Source: Corydoras sp. C115
Lineage: Eukaryota; Chordata; Actinopteri; Siluriformes; Callichthyidae
Length of the DNA: 64,000 nt
Assembly (NCBI GenBank): GCA_019802505.1
Contig: JAFMOC010000021.1
Span: forward strand, 5,838,001-5,902,000
Direction: 5' to 3'
The position numbers were made by a program, and so were the translations under genes. The first letter of the stretch is position 1. Each line of letters opens with the position of its first letter. Positions 35,421 through 47,290 of the stretch are shown one piece after another. The notes under the pieces are model-generated. The model did no database searches. It saw only the letters and a list, made by a program, of their open reading frames with translations, and was not told the origin of the DNA.

Positions 35421-38400
35421 AAACGAGGCATATTTTATTATTAGCCAATAATGGATCACCATTGTTTTCAATTATATTAGTGTCCTTGTACATAATGACA
35501 GTTCCAACAAAACATCTGAAAGTTAACATTCAACCAAATTAAATATGTTATAAAAGCGCTAGCTTAGCTCTTGGCTAAAGCTGAAGAAATATCTGTTTAT
35601 AGAGCTAAACAAGTTCAATGCTTTAATATCTTATGACATTTATATTAATTAGCTTGAACTTTCTTTCTAGGGTCAAGAGTTTGTATGCTTTTGTCACATC
35701 ATCTTTTTTCCCCCTCATCAAAAGAGCTCAATGCTAATTCTGTCCTCAAACGTCATTAACATGCAGCACACCAGTCACTCCTCTTCTTCTTTCTGCTGGT
35801 TTTCATGAGGGATTGAACCACCATTAAGTCACAAGCCATTTCACTTTGGCAGTGGAGGCAGACTTGGTGTCATATCCTTATCTGAGCAAAGTCATTAGCC
35901 TGATTGCAAATGTACCATTAGCCATGCTAATATAGCCACACCCACAAACTCAAAGACACATAATGCCACTCTGTTTGGCAAAGCAAGAGAATCTGTCTAC
36001 TCTTTTTAAATTACAGTGATAGAGCAAATAGGGGAATCCAGTCCTGGACAGCACAGATTACTACTTAATTATATCCCCCTGTTATTATAGTTATATTGTA
36101 TTATTACCTTTATTTAGTTAAATAATATTAATTATGTTATTATGCTTCTAGTCATACTCCTGTTATGTGCTTATTATTTGTGTAATAATTTCCTCTTCCT
36201 GCTCTTTCTTGGCAAAGAGTATTTGATATGTTTCGTGGCCATGTTGTATGTATTTTGGCATCTAGTGACCACACACTATTCCTTCTATATATTATTATAT
36301 TATTATTATAAGTCTAATTTTGTCACGCTCTGGCATTCCGGTCTCTCTTTTATTATCCATATTACATTTTTATTGAACATTGCAGGATGAACCATATGTT
36401 GTCTATTGGCCAATGATGAACTGGCCAATGATGAACCAGAGAAGCACAAATCTATTTCAGCTGTGCGTTAAATTCAAAGGACTATTTAAGGTATGCGATA
36501 AAGATATCTAGTTGGAGTATCTAGTCTCATATCTACAACTGGTTTCAGGACATAAAAAAGGAACATAAAACACTTGTAAACCCAAGAGGGCTGATGAAAA
36601 AGTTAATGTAAGCAATAAACTAGAATCGAGACAACTTTTGCTATTTGAAACATTACGACATCATGAATTGCAATTAGTTTGACCAGTTCAGCAATATTCA
36701 ATTTGAACCAGGTTATATTTTAATCTTTTAAGAGTTTGTGTATGATTCCCTCATCAACAACTAAGTTCCAAACTACATCAGATTGACAACCCTTAAAAAT
36801 TAGAAAGCAATGGAGTGAAACATGTCAAACCATTTACTCTATATAAACTTACAGTTTTTGCCTTGTTGTTCTGTTATGTTTGTAAGTTACCAAGGCTAGT
36901 AGAACTCATCAATGCTGGCTGCCTGCTGCTGAACACTAATATAAGATCAACCAAAAAGTGGCTACAAACAAAAAACAGAAAAAAAGCTTCTAGGTCAGTA
37001 AAACTACAGCACATATAAGATTTGAATATGTTATCAGAAAAACTCTACTGTCTTTTCGTTTTGTTACTGTATTTGTGTTCAGTTTGGATAGCTTGTATAC
37101 ATGAATGCAGTACAGTAACCCTTCTTCAATTCTTTTTTTAACATTTAGCGTTGCTCTGCATATTTAAAACAATATGACTTGTCTACCTCAACGACTAACA
37201 GAACTCAGGGACAGAGCTAAACTTTAACAGCTTTGAATGCCCTCTGTAGAAAGTTAAAATTGAAAAAAGGAAAAAAAAAAAATCATATTAGATAGGCAAA
37301 AGACAACATGGCACATTTGTCCATGCCCACACACATATACACAAACACATACACACAGAGCTGAGTCCACAGGAACACAACAGCTGTCTCATTCTCTAGT
37401 TCAGTGCTCAGCTTCAGCAGAGCGACTCTTTAATAGAGAAACTAGGGAGTCGGGGAAAGGGGTCATGCCAATAAGACTGCACACCCGATAAGCTTTATCT
37501 CTGCCAAACACTCATTATTGCTTCAATCCTACAGCAAAGACCTGGCAGCAAGGCACTCAACACCTTACCCACATACACACACACACACAAACAGCCACAA
37601 TTTACTTGCTCAGAGTGAAGGTCACAATGCTGTGCCCTTGGATTGCTAGGCCATTCTATGTCCAAACACACATTTACACGCATGTATGCAGAGGTCAGGT
37701 AATACAGACTCCTACAAGAGAACAGGCTTCAAAATTATCTTCAGGTACAGTAAATAACTTTAATATTTATGCTATAGAGAACATGGGTTGTTCTAATAAA
37801 ATTCAGCCAGAGGACTCATGAATAAAGTCTTTAATTAAAAAAAAAAAAAAGTTATGTTAAGATTATTATTATTGGTAGTAGTAGTAGGAGTAGTATGTGT
37901 TGTAGTAGGTTCTGTAGATTCTAAATCACCAATTAACTTTATTTATTGACTTTACTTGATTATTATAAGTTTTGTTATCTTGCACAGGAAATTCTTAGCC
38001 TAAATATTAATGCTTCACCGTGTGCAGTCTATTAGAAATCCAGCCAGGTCAATACTACATTTAGCCCAAACGTTCATACTCTCCTTCTGTCAAGTTACAG
38101 ACACAAAATTAAAATCTGCTTGTGGATGCGGGGCTGAAACAACCTCTAACTGTTATAACCCAATGGAATCCTATGACTACTGACCTCATCAATGAGACTC
38201 AAAATACATGGATGTGGATGTCCACACTGGGTATAAGGCAATTACATATACATACTAGCAAGCGCAATTGCTATTTACACGGCATATATGAAGATAGGGC
38301 TTAATGTATTTAATGCACTAACATATTTACTGATTACTAATAATATTATTGTCTTACAAATTTTTGTTATGTATACAAAGTGTACATTTAATGTAAGTGG

Positions 38401-38713
38401 GATTTTTGCATTCATGTACAGTATGTGTCTAGCTGTGCTCATGGCTTCAATTGTAATCAAATAAATAACATGATAATTGTGCAGGTCCTGAATAAAACCC
38501 CCATTATCTGCTCCAACATCTTTAATATATCAATAGACACAGCTGATGAGGGTTACACTTGACTACACTGCCTGTATCTCCTGCTATACAGAAGAAGTAA
38601 GAGAGATATAGTAAAAGAAAAAGTAACTATTGGGAATTAAAGACAGCATGAAAGAAAAAGTCAGGACTATAAAACTGACAAAACAAACAATGATGCAATA
38701 TGAACACAACTCA
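35421..38713. other. Unique sequence; possible conserved non-coding stretch
   Basis: No gene recognised. 35690-35995 is well mixed and compositionally unlike its neighbours (candidate conserved element). Weak AT-rich frames of up to 82 codons elsewhere have no motifs. Confidence 0.4.
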
Positions 38714-38796
38714 CTATAGAAGACCCCGTCACTTGAACTAATACAATACTGGAAAGGATTTGCACGTCATCACTCACCTAGAAAAAGAAAAGAGAG
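38714..38796 (-). promoter_or_regulatory. Candidate recursive splice site with possible RS-exon
   Basis: On the minus strand a pure pyrimidine run (ctctcttttctttttc) ends in TAG and is joined directly to GTGAGTG at 38778/38777, pairing an excellent 3' splice site with an excellent 5' splice site. A second donor-like word (ata then GTGAGTTG) lies 63 bases further on the minus strand (GT at 38714-38713), so an RS-exon of 63 nt (38777-38715) could be defined. Motif evidence only. Confidence 0.4.
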
Positions 38797-40020
38797 TATG
38801 ATTAGTGTATTTAAGTTTACAAATGTTACATTTACATAAAGGCTTTTAATGTAAAAAAGAAATAAATAAAAATCACTCACAACTATAACGAGTTTGCTTA
38901 CACTGATAAAATTAACTGGTTATTTTTTTTAATGCCAACCATGTCCCTATTAAAATATATCTGTCAGGACTGTACAGTCAATAAACTGTTTGTATGTAAT
39001 TACATCGGACTTATGCATGAATGCTTAGTCACTCAAAACATCATAGCATTCACTGTCTTCTTCAGCAGGGAAAATGATTACAGCTATGAGGCAAACATGC
39101 AGAATAATTTGTCTTTCCTTGTAATTTTTCATCCTCACAGAAAACAGAAATTTAAAACAACTTTGCCGGAACAAGCCCCTCTAGTGAAAAGCCCTTTCAT
39201 CAGTAAGTGTTAGTGCTGTTGGCAGAAATCCGCTCCTTTCGTTTAATAACATTTCATAGTATATTAAAGGAACAAATTGGAAAGCACAGAAATAAGCAGA
39301 ATGTAATCATGTACACTGCAGTACTTTTAGTTTTATTATTTCATTATATATTGCGAAGTCTACTATTGCTTTAGAGACACAAAAATGTATTTTGTATTTG
39401 AGTGGCTTGTGCAGACCACTTAAAATTAATGAAAACAAGTTTATCTGTGCTGTTAGGTTCCGACATTCTGATCGGTCATATGCAGTTATTACCAAAAACT
39501 TTCATTTAATACTTTCATAAATATCCCCCTTGATAGAAATATTAAATATTGTTGCACTGTTGTGTAATAAACCGTATATTACTTGACATAATAATTTAAT
39601 TTACATTTACATTTATTTGCCAAAACCATATTTAAGGTTTGCTCTGAAAGGATATCAAATATATATTTTATTGCTATTTGCTACTCATAATACGTGTTAA
39701 ACCTTAGTAAACATTTTAAGTTTCAGTTAACACTGAAAGATTGAAGCATAAACATCCAGGGAAAAATTGGTTCCCCTCAGATTTATTTCATAGCAGGAAA
39801 TATTAAGTACAATATAGAGACAGTTACTTTTAAATGCCTTAAATATAAAACACAGACTAGTACAACAAAAATGTCCTCTTTTTCTGTCTTTAGACCTTAG
39901 CAGCTATGACTGAGGGACTGAGGAGATTTTCTGATTTATTTTAACTCACTGGCCAAGTCACCGTTAGACACAACTAAACTGCTGCTACTGTTTAAATTAT
40001 TATTTTTGTTAGTTGTAGTA
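38797..40020. other. Unique AT-rich sequence, no gene seen
   Basis: A short LINE-2-tail-like word (tttacatttacatttatttg) occurs near 39600. Nothing else recognised. Confidence 0.45.
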
Positions 40021-40034
40021 GAAATAATAATAAC

Positions 40035-40073
<39 letters not shown>

Positions 40074-40074
40074 T
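40021..40074. repeat. (AAT)n microsatellite
   Basis: About 15 ATA trinucleotides with minor interruptions at the start. Confidence 0.95.
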
Positions 40075-40088
40075 GTAGTGGAAGACTA

Positions 40089-40294
40089 CAAATCCTGATC
40101 TGGGTGGAGTTCTATGCATTTTCCTGTGGGTTTCCTCCTACAGTCCAAAAACATGGATTCACGGTGAATTGGCTGCTATAAATATTTCCCCTATATAGTC
40201 GGTATGTATGAGTGAGTTTTTGCCCAGTGATGGATTGGCGCTCTTTCCTGAGTGTATCTGCCCAGAGCCCGAAATGTTGGATGGGCATGGGAAC
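40089..40294 (+). mobile_element. V-SINE, head and tail missing, diverged
   Basis: Starts at aaatcctgatctgggtggag, just after the B-box position, and ends at gatgggcatgggaacg. The central domain is shortened (tgtgggtttcctcctacag). Confidence 0.87.
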
Positions 40295-41250
40295 GTTTCT
40301 CATAATTTATTGAATAAAAAGCAGCATGTCAATCATAAACAGGTACACTATGCATGAAATGCTTAAAACACTAGTCTAATCTACCAGTAATGTTCTAAAT
40401 ATTCGGTGTGAAGGAGGCTTAAAGGTTAAAGACATGAGTTAAATGAACCCTTGTCATAGGCATAATGTATTATGTTTGCTGGAGTCTTTGCCCCCTGCAG
40501 TGGCATCAGTGGTGAAGCATCACCACCTGCCAGCTTCTACTCATTAACAAACAAGCCTTCAGCATGCTCAGTCTCACCAAAATGTGTCATGTCACTCGCC
40601 TGCTTGAACGAATGCCTCTTTACACCTCCAACAAGGTTGCTTTGCACACCTGACAAGTGATTTGAGGAGTGAGGATAGAAGCACTCCAGGGTGCCCAGTA
40701 AGAAGACAACAGCAGAGTGAACACATAAAGGGGTCCTCAGCCCCCCGGTGAGAAAACACACTATTGCTGTTCTGAACTTTTGGCAGACAAGGAGAGAGAA
40801 GTTATCACTCCAATAGGACTTTCTTCATTAACTTTTTAGGTTCTATTTGCTACTTTGCACTATCTCTGTCCAAAAGCCCTATATTGGTTTGAGTGTACAT
40901 GGATTCTTATTTTATGTCAAGGTCAAGCATAAAGTGTAAACAGTTCAGCTGTTTTGTTAAATCAACATTATGTAAAAATTTCTTATTTTAGCAGTTTCAG
41001 CTCTATTAAAAACAGATATGTGTTCTTAGTATTGGCATCATCCCACAATAAAAAAAGTAGTTATTTAATAATTGTTTTTACTATGTCTTAATATTTGGTA
41101 TTGTATATTTGTAATAAAGTGAACTTTACTGCCATTAATAATATTGTATTTTACAAAAAAAAAAAGGATTGGTTGGTTTCTAATGAATGGAAGCCCCTAT
41201 TTATTATTATATTTTTTTTTATTTAATGTTATATATTTTTTGCTTTTGGA
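40295..41250. other. Unique sequence, no gene seen
   Basis: Opposite-strand frames of 62 and 74 codons overlap at 40472-40761 without motifs. Nothing assigned. Confidence 0.45.
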
Positions 41251-41254
41251 ATAA

Positions 41255-41323
<69 letters not shown>
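41251..41323. repeat. (CT)n(CA)n microsatellite
   Basis: A short CT run followed by about 27 CA units. Confidence 0.97.
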
Positions 41324-41328
<5 letters not shown>

Positions 41329-44300
41329 ACATACAGTATAGCTCTGTCATGGCCAAATATGACTAATGTTAGTTTGAAGTGTGTAAGCTAGGAAGCAGTG
41401 TGGGCATAAATTCATTATTAACTTAAAAGTTGCACACTCTGACATTTTGTTGAGAAGCCTTTAGTTTTGATTGCAGTTTACATTTACAGTGGTGTTTCTT
41501 TTCACAAGCTAACACAATATTACACCATATATTTTCATTCATCATGTTGCATTCATTTATTACTCATCTCCTGCAAGGAAGACATGACGAAACACAACCC
41601 AAATATTATTAAAAGGTAATGACTCTTATATTGATATGCAGTTGATTTATTTTGTTCTACAAACCACTCTTTTACAATCTAAGCCATATGAATCTTGGCA
41701 TTGTTGTTCTGAAATGTACCTAATCCATCAGCTAAAACCCTTTCATAATGTTTTCATTGCCACACAATGTTGTTAAGCATAGACCTAATTAACTGAAACA
41801 GCCCTAAATGATGACACTGAAAAAATCTTAAGCAGCTGCTTTTTTGGTTCAGACAAATATTTGCTAACACCTCAGCTACGGATGCATGTCAACACAGAGC
41901 ATTCTTGACATTACAAGAGGATGATTGACATAATGACTTTTACTATTGTTTGTGGCTTGAATGCTATTAGCTCTCTGAATGCTCGCCAAAATGGGTCTGT
42001 GTTTTATCTGTTAGTAAATGTTTTGGCAATTAAACACTGCTGTCTGCATCTTTTTTTAGTATCATAATTAACTACAGCAATAAAAATTAATAAAAGTTCA
42101 TCACAGAAATTTTCAGCTCACCTCGACCCTGTTCAAGAGTCATTGCAGTAAACTCCATAATCAAGACAGAGAAATAATTAAAAGTTTGAAATTGCACCTA
42201 TTGTTGCCAATATGACATATAAATCCTGCTGTAATCAAAAGTACCTAAACAACATTGAAATGCTCCTGCTTACCATTATGCAGGAACATTATACCTACAT
42301 TGTCCTGTATCTCTTAAATGCCTCTATTTGAACAGATATAATAACTGAATCATTTCAAAGAGGTTAACTGAAACCTGACCTCACCCCAAGCTAAAACGAG
42401 TAATTTAGATTCAGGCAGAACATAAGCACTAATGTAAATATAGAAAAAAAAACATGTTTCAAGGAATGGTTTAATTTCCTTTTAAAAACACCTTACAAGT
42501 AATTTATCATACTGGCCGATGGGTAAAGTATCTTTACATCAGTGCATTGTCATTCAAGGGCCCCAGGTCTGCATCATCAAATCTGCTCATGAGCGAGAAG
42601 GCAAATTATCAGGCATTTGGGAGTATCTAAAGCTGACCCCTGTCAGGAAACTGTGTGTACAATCTGCCTTTTCTACATTAGCCAAGCATTTACTCAGATG
42701 TGCCAATACTAATGGCAAGCAGCAGATTGATGACCAAAGCTGAAGCTTTCTCCAGATGCTGTATATAATTAAGAGTCACCTCACTGAATGCTTTCCTCAT
42801 AATGTGTTTGTTAAGGGCACACAAATCACGCCGTTAAAGCCAAGCAATGCCATTGGTTTATTTACTTTTGAGACATGGCCAGCTGTTACCGTGAACAGAA
42901 GAGATAGTGACTTAGCTCAAATACATTATTAAAAGTCTACTTTGGACATACTGTTCATAATGTGGTTGCTAAAACACCTGACTCATTAAGCTGCAATGCT
43001 GTTAAGCACAGCAAATAACCCTCAAGCTTATCCTTACTTTCTAGATCAGTCCAAGGTCCATTAGTCCAACCTTCTGCTCCTCTATTAGTCCCTCAATCAA
43101 CTTGCCATTTAATACTAAATTTAGATGATAGTCTGCTCAGCTGAAAATTCATTAACATGTTTCATCTCTATATATTTGTCTAACAGCAAATCTTTATCTT
43201 CTACTTTAGTCACATAGTTACCGCCTCTGTGAATTCACTGAAGTTATTAATGATTTAGCAGAAGAGATTTATTTGCGTGAGATGATAATGGAAATATACA
43301 GACTAGAGAATTAGCAAGTTACTTTTCCATTTATTAACAATGATTGCCAGACTAGCTTAATTACCATTACATCCATTCTAAAAACTACAACTAAGTAGAT
43401 ACATGTTTATTTTCTAGTGTATCAAGAAATACTTCATATGAATTGGAAAAGACTACACTGATGCAATAAAGAGGAAAAGGATATTTGTGAGATCAGTGGT
43501 TATCATGTCATACATAAAGACATGCAAAAACTCAGATCTAATCAGAAGCTTTTCAAGGCACTAGCATGGCCAGAACTAACTGTGTGTATGCGTAATCTCG
43601 TGCCTGTGGGAACATCCTTTTGTGCTGCTTGTTTTGCCATGCTGCTTTGAGTGCCATACAGCGAAGCCTGCTGCCTCTCAGTGTCAACTTTAGCTTGCAG
43701 CACAAAAGCAATCCCACAAGTAAATGAAAAAATACCAGAAATAATTGCATCTCTGAAACAATTTTGATGCTCTCCAAGACATAGACACCGCACAGACACA
43801 CTTGCATGCACTCAACCATATCCACGCACACACACTTTATTGCTTTCATTTCATTTTCTATTTTGTTATGAAATGACACAAAGTGAAAACAGTTTCATCA
43901 ATAAATGTCCAGATAAACGTCCAATTGTTTGGAATCCAGCAATAGTTGCTGTAAAAAAAAAGACTTATCTTCCTCTTACTTACTCACTTCAATTGGTTAA
44001 AAAGGCACACAAAATTAAGACAAACAATAGCCTAAAATAATGCTTCAAACTCCACTGCTATAATAAAAGTGATCACTTGCAATTAAGCAAAATTTGTAAT
44101 TATATTATATTTAGCCACTAATTTATCATAAACCAGAGATACATAAAATTGTGGTAAATAAGGAAATTGCTGTCAACAAGTTTCAAATCCATAGCAGGTC
44201 TCCTTTCTCAAACAAACAATAATTAAGGAACAAATCTTGCTCCAGGAGAAAAGAACTGTGACTTAAGCTGTGAACGCTCACAAAATGTCATCCTTGCAAA

Positions 44301-44724
44301 GAGCTGAATTAGGATAAATCATTTAACATCTAAAAAACAGCAAAAAATAAATAAATAAATAAAATAAACAACAACAGTAACAAAGCAACACATAACACTG
44401 CATTAGCACTCAAAAGTGAAAATTTTAGCAACTGTATTTTGTGAGAAATACAAAGGTAGAAAGTGAAAATTAGAATGAAATTGACATACACCTAAAAGCT
44501 ATATCAGAATTAAAGGACTTATATACTTATATCAGCATTTTTCTTTTCAATCCTTGTTCACGAGGCTGGTTCCTTACACCAGCAGAGTCTCACCCAGTCC
44601 TAAGTTTAAGTCGACAAATTATTTATTTTTTTAATAAGAAAAGCCATAGTATGTTTTTGGTAAATCCTTAAGCACACATACTCTGTCTTTAACAACAAAC
44701 AAATAAGTAAATAATTTTATAAAT
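41324..44724. other. Long unique region with conserved-element-like stretches
   Basis: The longest repeat-poor stretch of this half. 41880-42060 and especially 42500-42960 are well mixed, with many homeodomain-type ATTA/TAAT words, and look like vertebrate conserved non-coding DNA. Frames of 74-108 codons (42519-42743, 43542-43879) lack motifs. No exon could be defined. Confidence 0.4.
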
Positions 44725-44739
44725 AATTTTAATAACAGG
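44725..44739. repeat. V-SINE target-site duplication, left
   Basis: AATTTTAATAACAGG, repeated exactly at 45084-45098. Confidence 0.92.
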
Positions 44740-45083
44740 GTGGCACGGTGGCTTAGTGGTTAGCACGTTCGTCTCTCAGCACTAGGGATTCCCGGTTCGA
44801 ATCCCCATGAGTTTTCCCCGTGTCCACGTGGGTTTCCTCCGGGTTCTCCGGTTTCCTCCCACAGTCCAAAAACATGGAACATGGAGTTCTCCAAAATTGC
44901 CCCATGTAGAGTGTGTTTGTGTGCGTGTCTGTGTGTGTGAGTGTGTGCCCAGCGATAGATTGGCACCCTGTCCTGGGTGTATCTGCCCAGCGCCCGAAAC
45001 GTTCTCCCCGGGATAGGCACGGGGAACCCCCCCGCGACCCTAATATAGGATAAAGCGGAAGATAATGAATGAATGAATGAATG
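44740..45083 (+). mobile_element. Full-length V-SINE with 15-bp target duplication
   Basis: Complete and little diverged. A box tggcttagtgg (44749-44759) and B box ggttcgaatcc (44794-44804) are perfect. The segment after the B box is shortened (atctgggtggagtttcc reduced to atgagttttcc). It lies immediately upstream of an older V-SINE fragment. Confidence 0.97.
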
Positions 45084-45098
45084 AATTTTAATAACAGG
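45084..45098. repeat. V-SINE target-site duplication, right
   Basis: AATTTTAATAACAGG, the second copy of the duplication at 44725-44739. Confidence 0.92.
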
Positions 45099-45300
45099 CC
45101 AAAAACATGGATTCAAGTAAAATTGGCTGCTCTAAAATGCCCATATATAGATTCATCTGTGCGAGTGAGTTTGTGCCTATGGATTGGCATCCTGTCCTGG
45201 TTGTATCTGCCCAGCACCCAAAACAATTTCCTATGGGTGGGCAAGGGGCAACCCCCATGACCCTTGTCCCTAATACGACATTAAGTAGAAGATGATGAGA
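45099..45300 (+). mobile_element. Older V-SINE, 5'-truncated
   Basis: Begins ccaaaaacatggattcaag and continues through ggattggcatcctgtcctgg to the aagtagaagatgatgag end. Far more diverged than the copy inserted beside it. Confidence 0.87.
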
Positions 45301-45657
45301 TATGATCTTTATAACATAAACCTCAATGAAATAATTTGGACTTTAAGTTTGACTTAAATACTTTAAAAGACTCAAAAATTTTGCTGGGGTCCTACAGCTT
45401 GAATATCAACAGTGTCAGTGTAACAAGAAACTAGCAGGTAAATCTATTTAGCAAGCAATATCATTTCTGAGACTGGCTGTGTTAAGCTGTACCTGGTAAA
45501 TAGACATGGTTTATTAAAAAATAAATAACACAAACACCATGTGAGGCAGACTGAAGGCAAACAAGGGTACAGAAATGGGCGGGGTTCATCTACAGAGCTG
45601 CCTCTGAATGAAGTTCACAGAGGAGCGTGAGAACTAGGTCAATCTGTCTCCCTGCAG
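45301..45657. other. Unique sequence
   Basis: No repeat recognised. It becomes less AT-rich toward the exon-like segment that follows. Confidence 0.4.
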
Positions 45658-45709
45658 ACCTGAATGAGCGCAGGATCACCACGCAAGTGAAAAAGAATGA
45701 CTGGAAAAG
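45658..45709 (+). other. Possible short coding exon (52 nt)
   Basis: An acceptor (aatctgtctccctgcag) is followed by 52 nt and a donor (gaaaag then GTAATA). Only one of three frames is open; it reads LNERRITTQVKKNDWK with one partial codon at each end (two bases at the start, two at the end). The segment is less AT-rich than its surroundings. I do not recognise the protein. An exon this short can arise by chance in 64 kb, so this is a lead and not a gene call. If real it lies on the plus strand, opposite to the two recursive-splice candidates. Confidence 0.3.
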
Positions 45710-46479
45710 GTAATAACAACACTAGCAATGAACCAAATGAACATGCCATACAAAAAAGTAAGTTTATGGGTTGTGATTAATCATTAGCAAATAAGCAGAG
45801 AAAAGAAGACTATAAATAAAGGGAGTAATGGAGAGTTACATAAAAATAGAAACCGGTGAATGGCAAAAAGAGAAAAGGGAAAGCAGGATCTGGAGCTCTT
45901 TCCTGGCAGCAGGGATGACCTCTGGGATGTGGGACCAGACAATTAGAAGAATGGAGATAAAAGCCCTTTATTAGGTTCTTATTGAGAAAACTTAGCTATG
46001 CTCCTCTGCACTGAAACCCTCACAGATGACAAAGCAACGGAGCTTACCTTTGTGATGACAAACGTCTAACAGAGGGATGTGTACATGTGTGGGTTGTTAA
46101 GGTTGGGAGAGTAGATTTAGGCGAGGAGGTATCCAGCAGACCAGAAACAAATGTTTTAAAATCGAAATGGAAAAAGCAGGTGCACATGCAGAAAGGGGGC
46201 AATTTAGATGCTACCTGATTAATTTGAGACTGGACCCTGTGGGGATCCAGAAAACAGAGTGAAAGCTTCTGATGCTTTCCTCCCTGGAAAGTGCTCCCTG
46301 ATGGCAATGAACATTTCAGATATTAAGCCAAACCTGGTCCCTCAGCCGAAACACTGTGACCAATTCATCATATATTTGAAGCAGTTAAAGTTTTGACTTA
46401 CAGACTTAGCATTCTGCTGTATCTGTGTTCAGACCTTCTCACTCTTGTGAAATCAAGCAGCAAGTGTAAGATTTAGTGG
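45710..46479. other. Unique sequence with a weak minus-strand microexon-like signal
   Basis: At 46048-46065 the minus strand shows ctctgttag, 18 nt, then GTAAGC. An 87-codon minus frame overlaps it (46044-46307). Weak; nothing else recognised. Confidence 0.3.
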
Positions 46480-46531
46480 CCAACAAAGTTTAATAAACTC
46501 TACAAATGAAACATGGCCAACACTGAAAAAA

Positions 46532-46606
46532 GTGTGGGAGCACTTCACACTTCACACAACTAAAGAACATGTAACATGCAAACTTTGCAAAAATGATTTG
46601 ACCTGC
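46532..46606 (+). pseudogene. BED zinc-finger fragment of a hAT transposase
   Basis: The frame reads VWEHFTLHTTKEHVTCKLCK, with the W..HF and CxxC signatures of the BED finger found at the N-terminus of hAT transposases (usual form xVWxHFxx...xCxxC). The His half of the finger cannot be recognised, and stops follow near 46660. Dead remnant. The finger would have bound the element's own subterminal DNA. Confidence 0.6.
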
Positions 46607-46779
46607 ACGGAGCAACATGGTGATGATACACCACCTGAATCGGAGGCATTTTGGATACACCGATGAGGATGAATGGGCTCAACAGCAGAGTAAATCACAT
46701 TTACACAGTTGCACAGTTATTACATCTTTAGTTTTTAAGTGAATCAACATAAAAGTGCACTCACACTATGAGAACCGGC

Positions 46780-46854
46780 AAAGATTGATCATTGATTAAC
46801 ACCATTATGTACAAGTTAGTTGTACACAATGGTGTTAATTAATGATCAAGCTTT
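46780..46854. repeat. 75-bp hairpin (35-bp stem, 5-nt loop)
   Basis: 46780-46814 and 46820-46854 are inverted with three mismatches around a GTTAG loop. Lies inside the hAT relic. Too tightly looped for a canonical microRNA precursor. Confidence 0.92.
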
Positions 46855-47290
46855 AATTTTCTGACAAAGTATGAGTGAAGACACTGCACTCTATGGGACT
46901 GAGGTAGGATGAATTGCATTTAGACGGTGATTATGTAACATATTAGAGCTACTCAAATTTGTGTAATTTAGTATCTTTTTTACACACAATGCTACATATT
47001 GTGTCAGTGTTTGTGTGAGATTTGTGTTTAATTGCTCTTTGTGGTACTTACATGCCTTAAACTCATACTGTAAATAAAACCAGGCATTTATTGACAAATA
47101 TAATATAGCCATTTATTGATTTTTTTTATCCGATCCATCGATTAATCGATTATTAAAATAATCGTTTTTTGTAGCACTACGAGCATCCTAAGGTATGGTA
47201 TTGGTTGTAGGGGTAATGTGAGATCTGAGGCATTGCGTTACACTGTTCATGGTAATAGGGTATGCCCCGAGATATTTTGGTATTGCTTTA

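Larger units (their letters stand above)
46480..47181 (+). mobile_element. hAT-family transposon relic
   Basis: Starts with a BED-finger coding fragment and ends with the cgattaatcgattattaaaa taatcgtttttgtagcactac sequence, the typical end of a fish hAT family whose terminal region is rich in AATCGATTA words. The interior is decayed and carries a 75-bp hairpin. The first terminal repeat and target duplication were not found. Confidence 0.6.

Noticed and set aside
43542..43879. Two overlapping minus-strand frames of 89 and 108 codons
   Set aside because: Neither carries a motif, and they overlap each other in different frames. They lie in a region that looks non-coding.
44740..45083. Apparent proteins from V-SINEs (for example frames with HAHPGE and GETGEPG words)
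   Set aside because: They recur wherever a V-SINE lies, on both strands, and reflect the conserved SINE DNA rather than translation.
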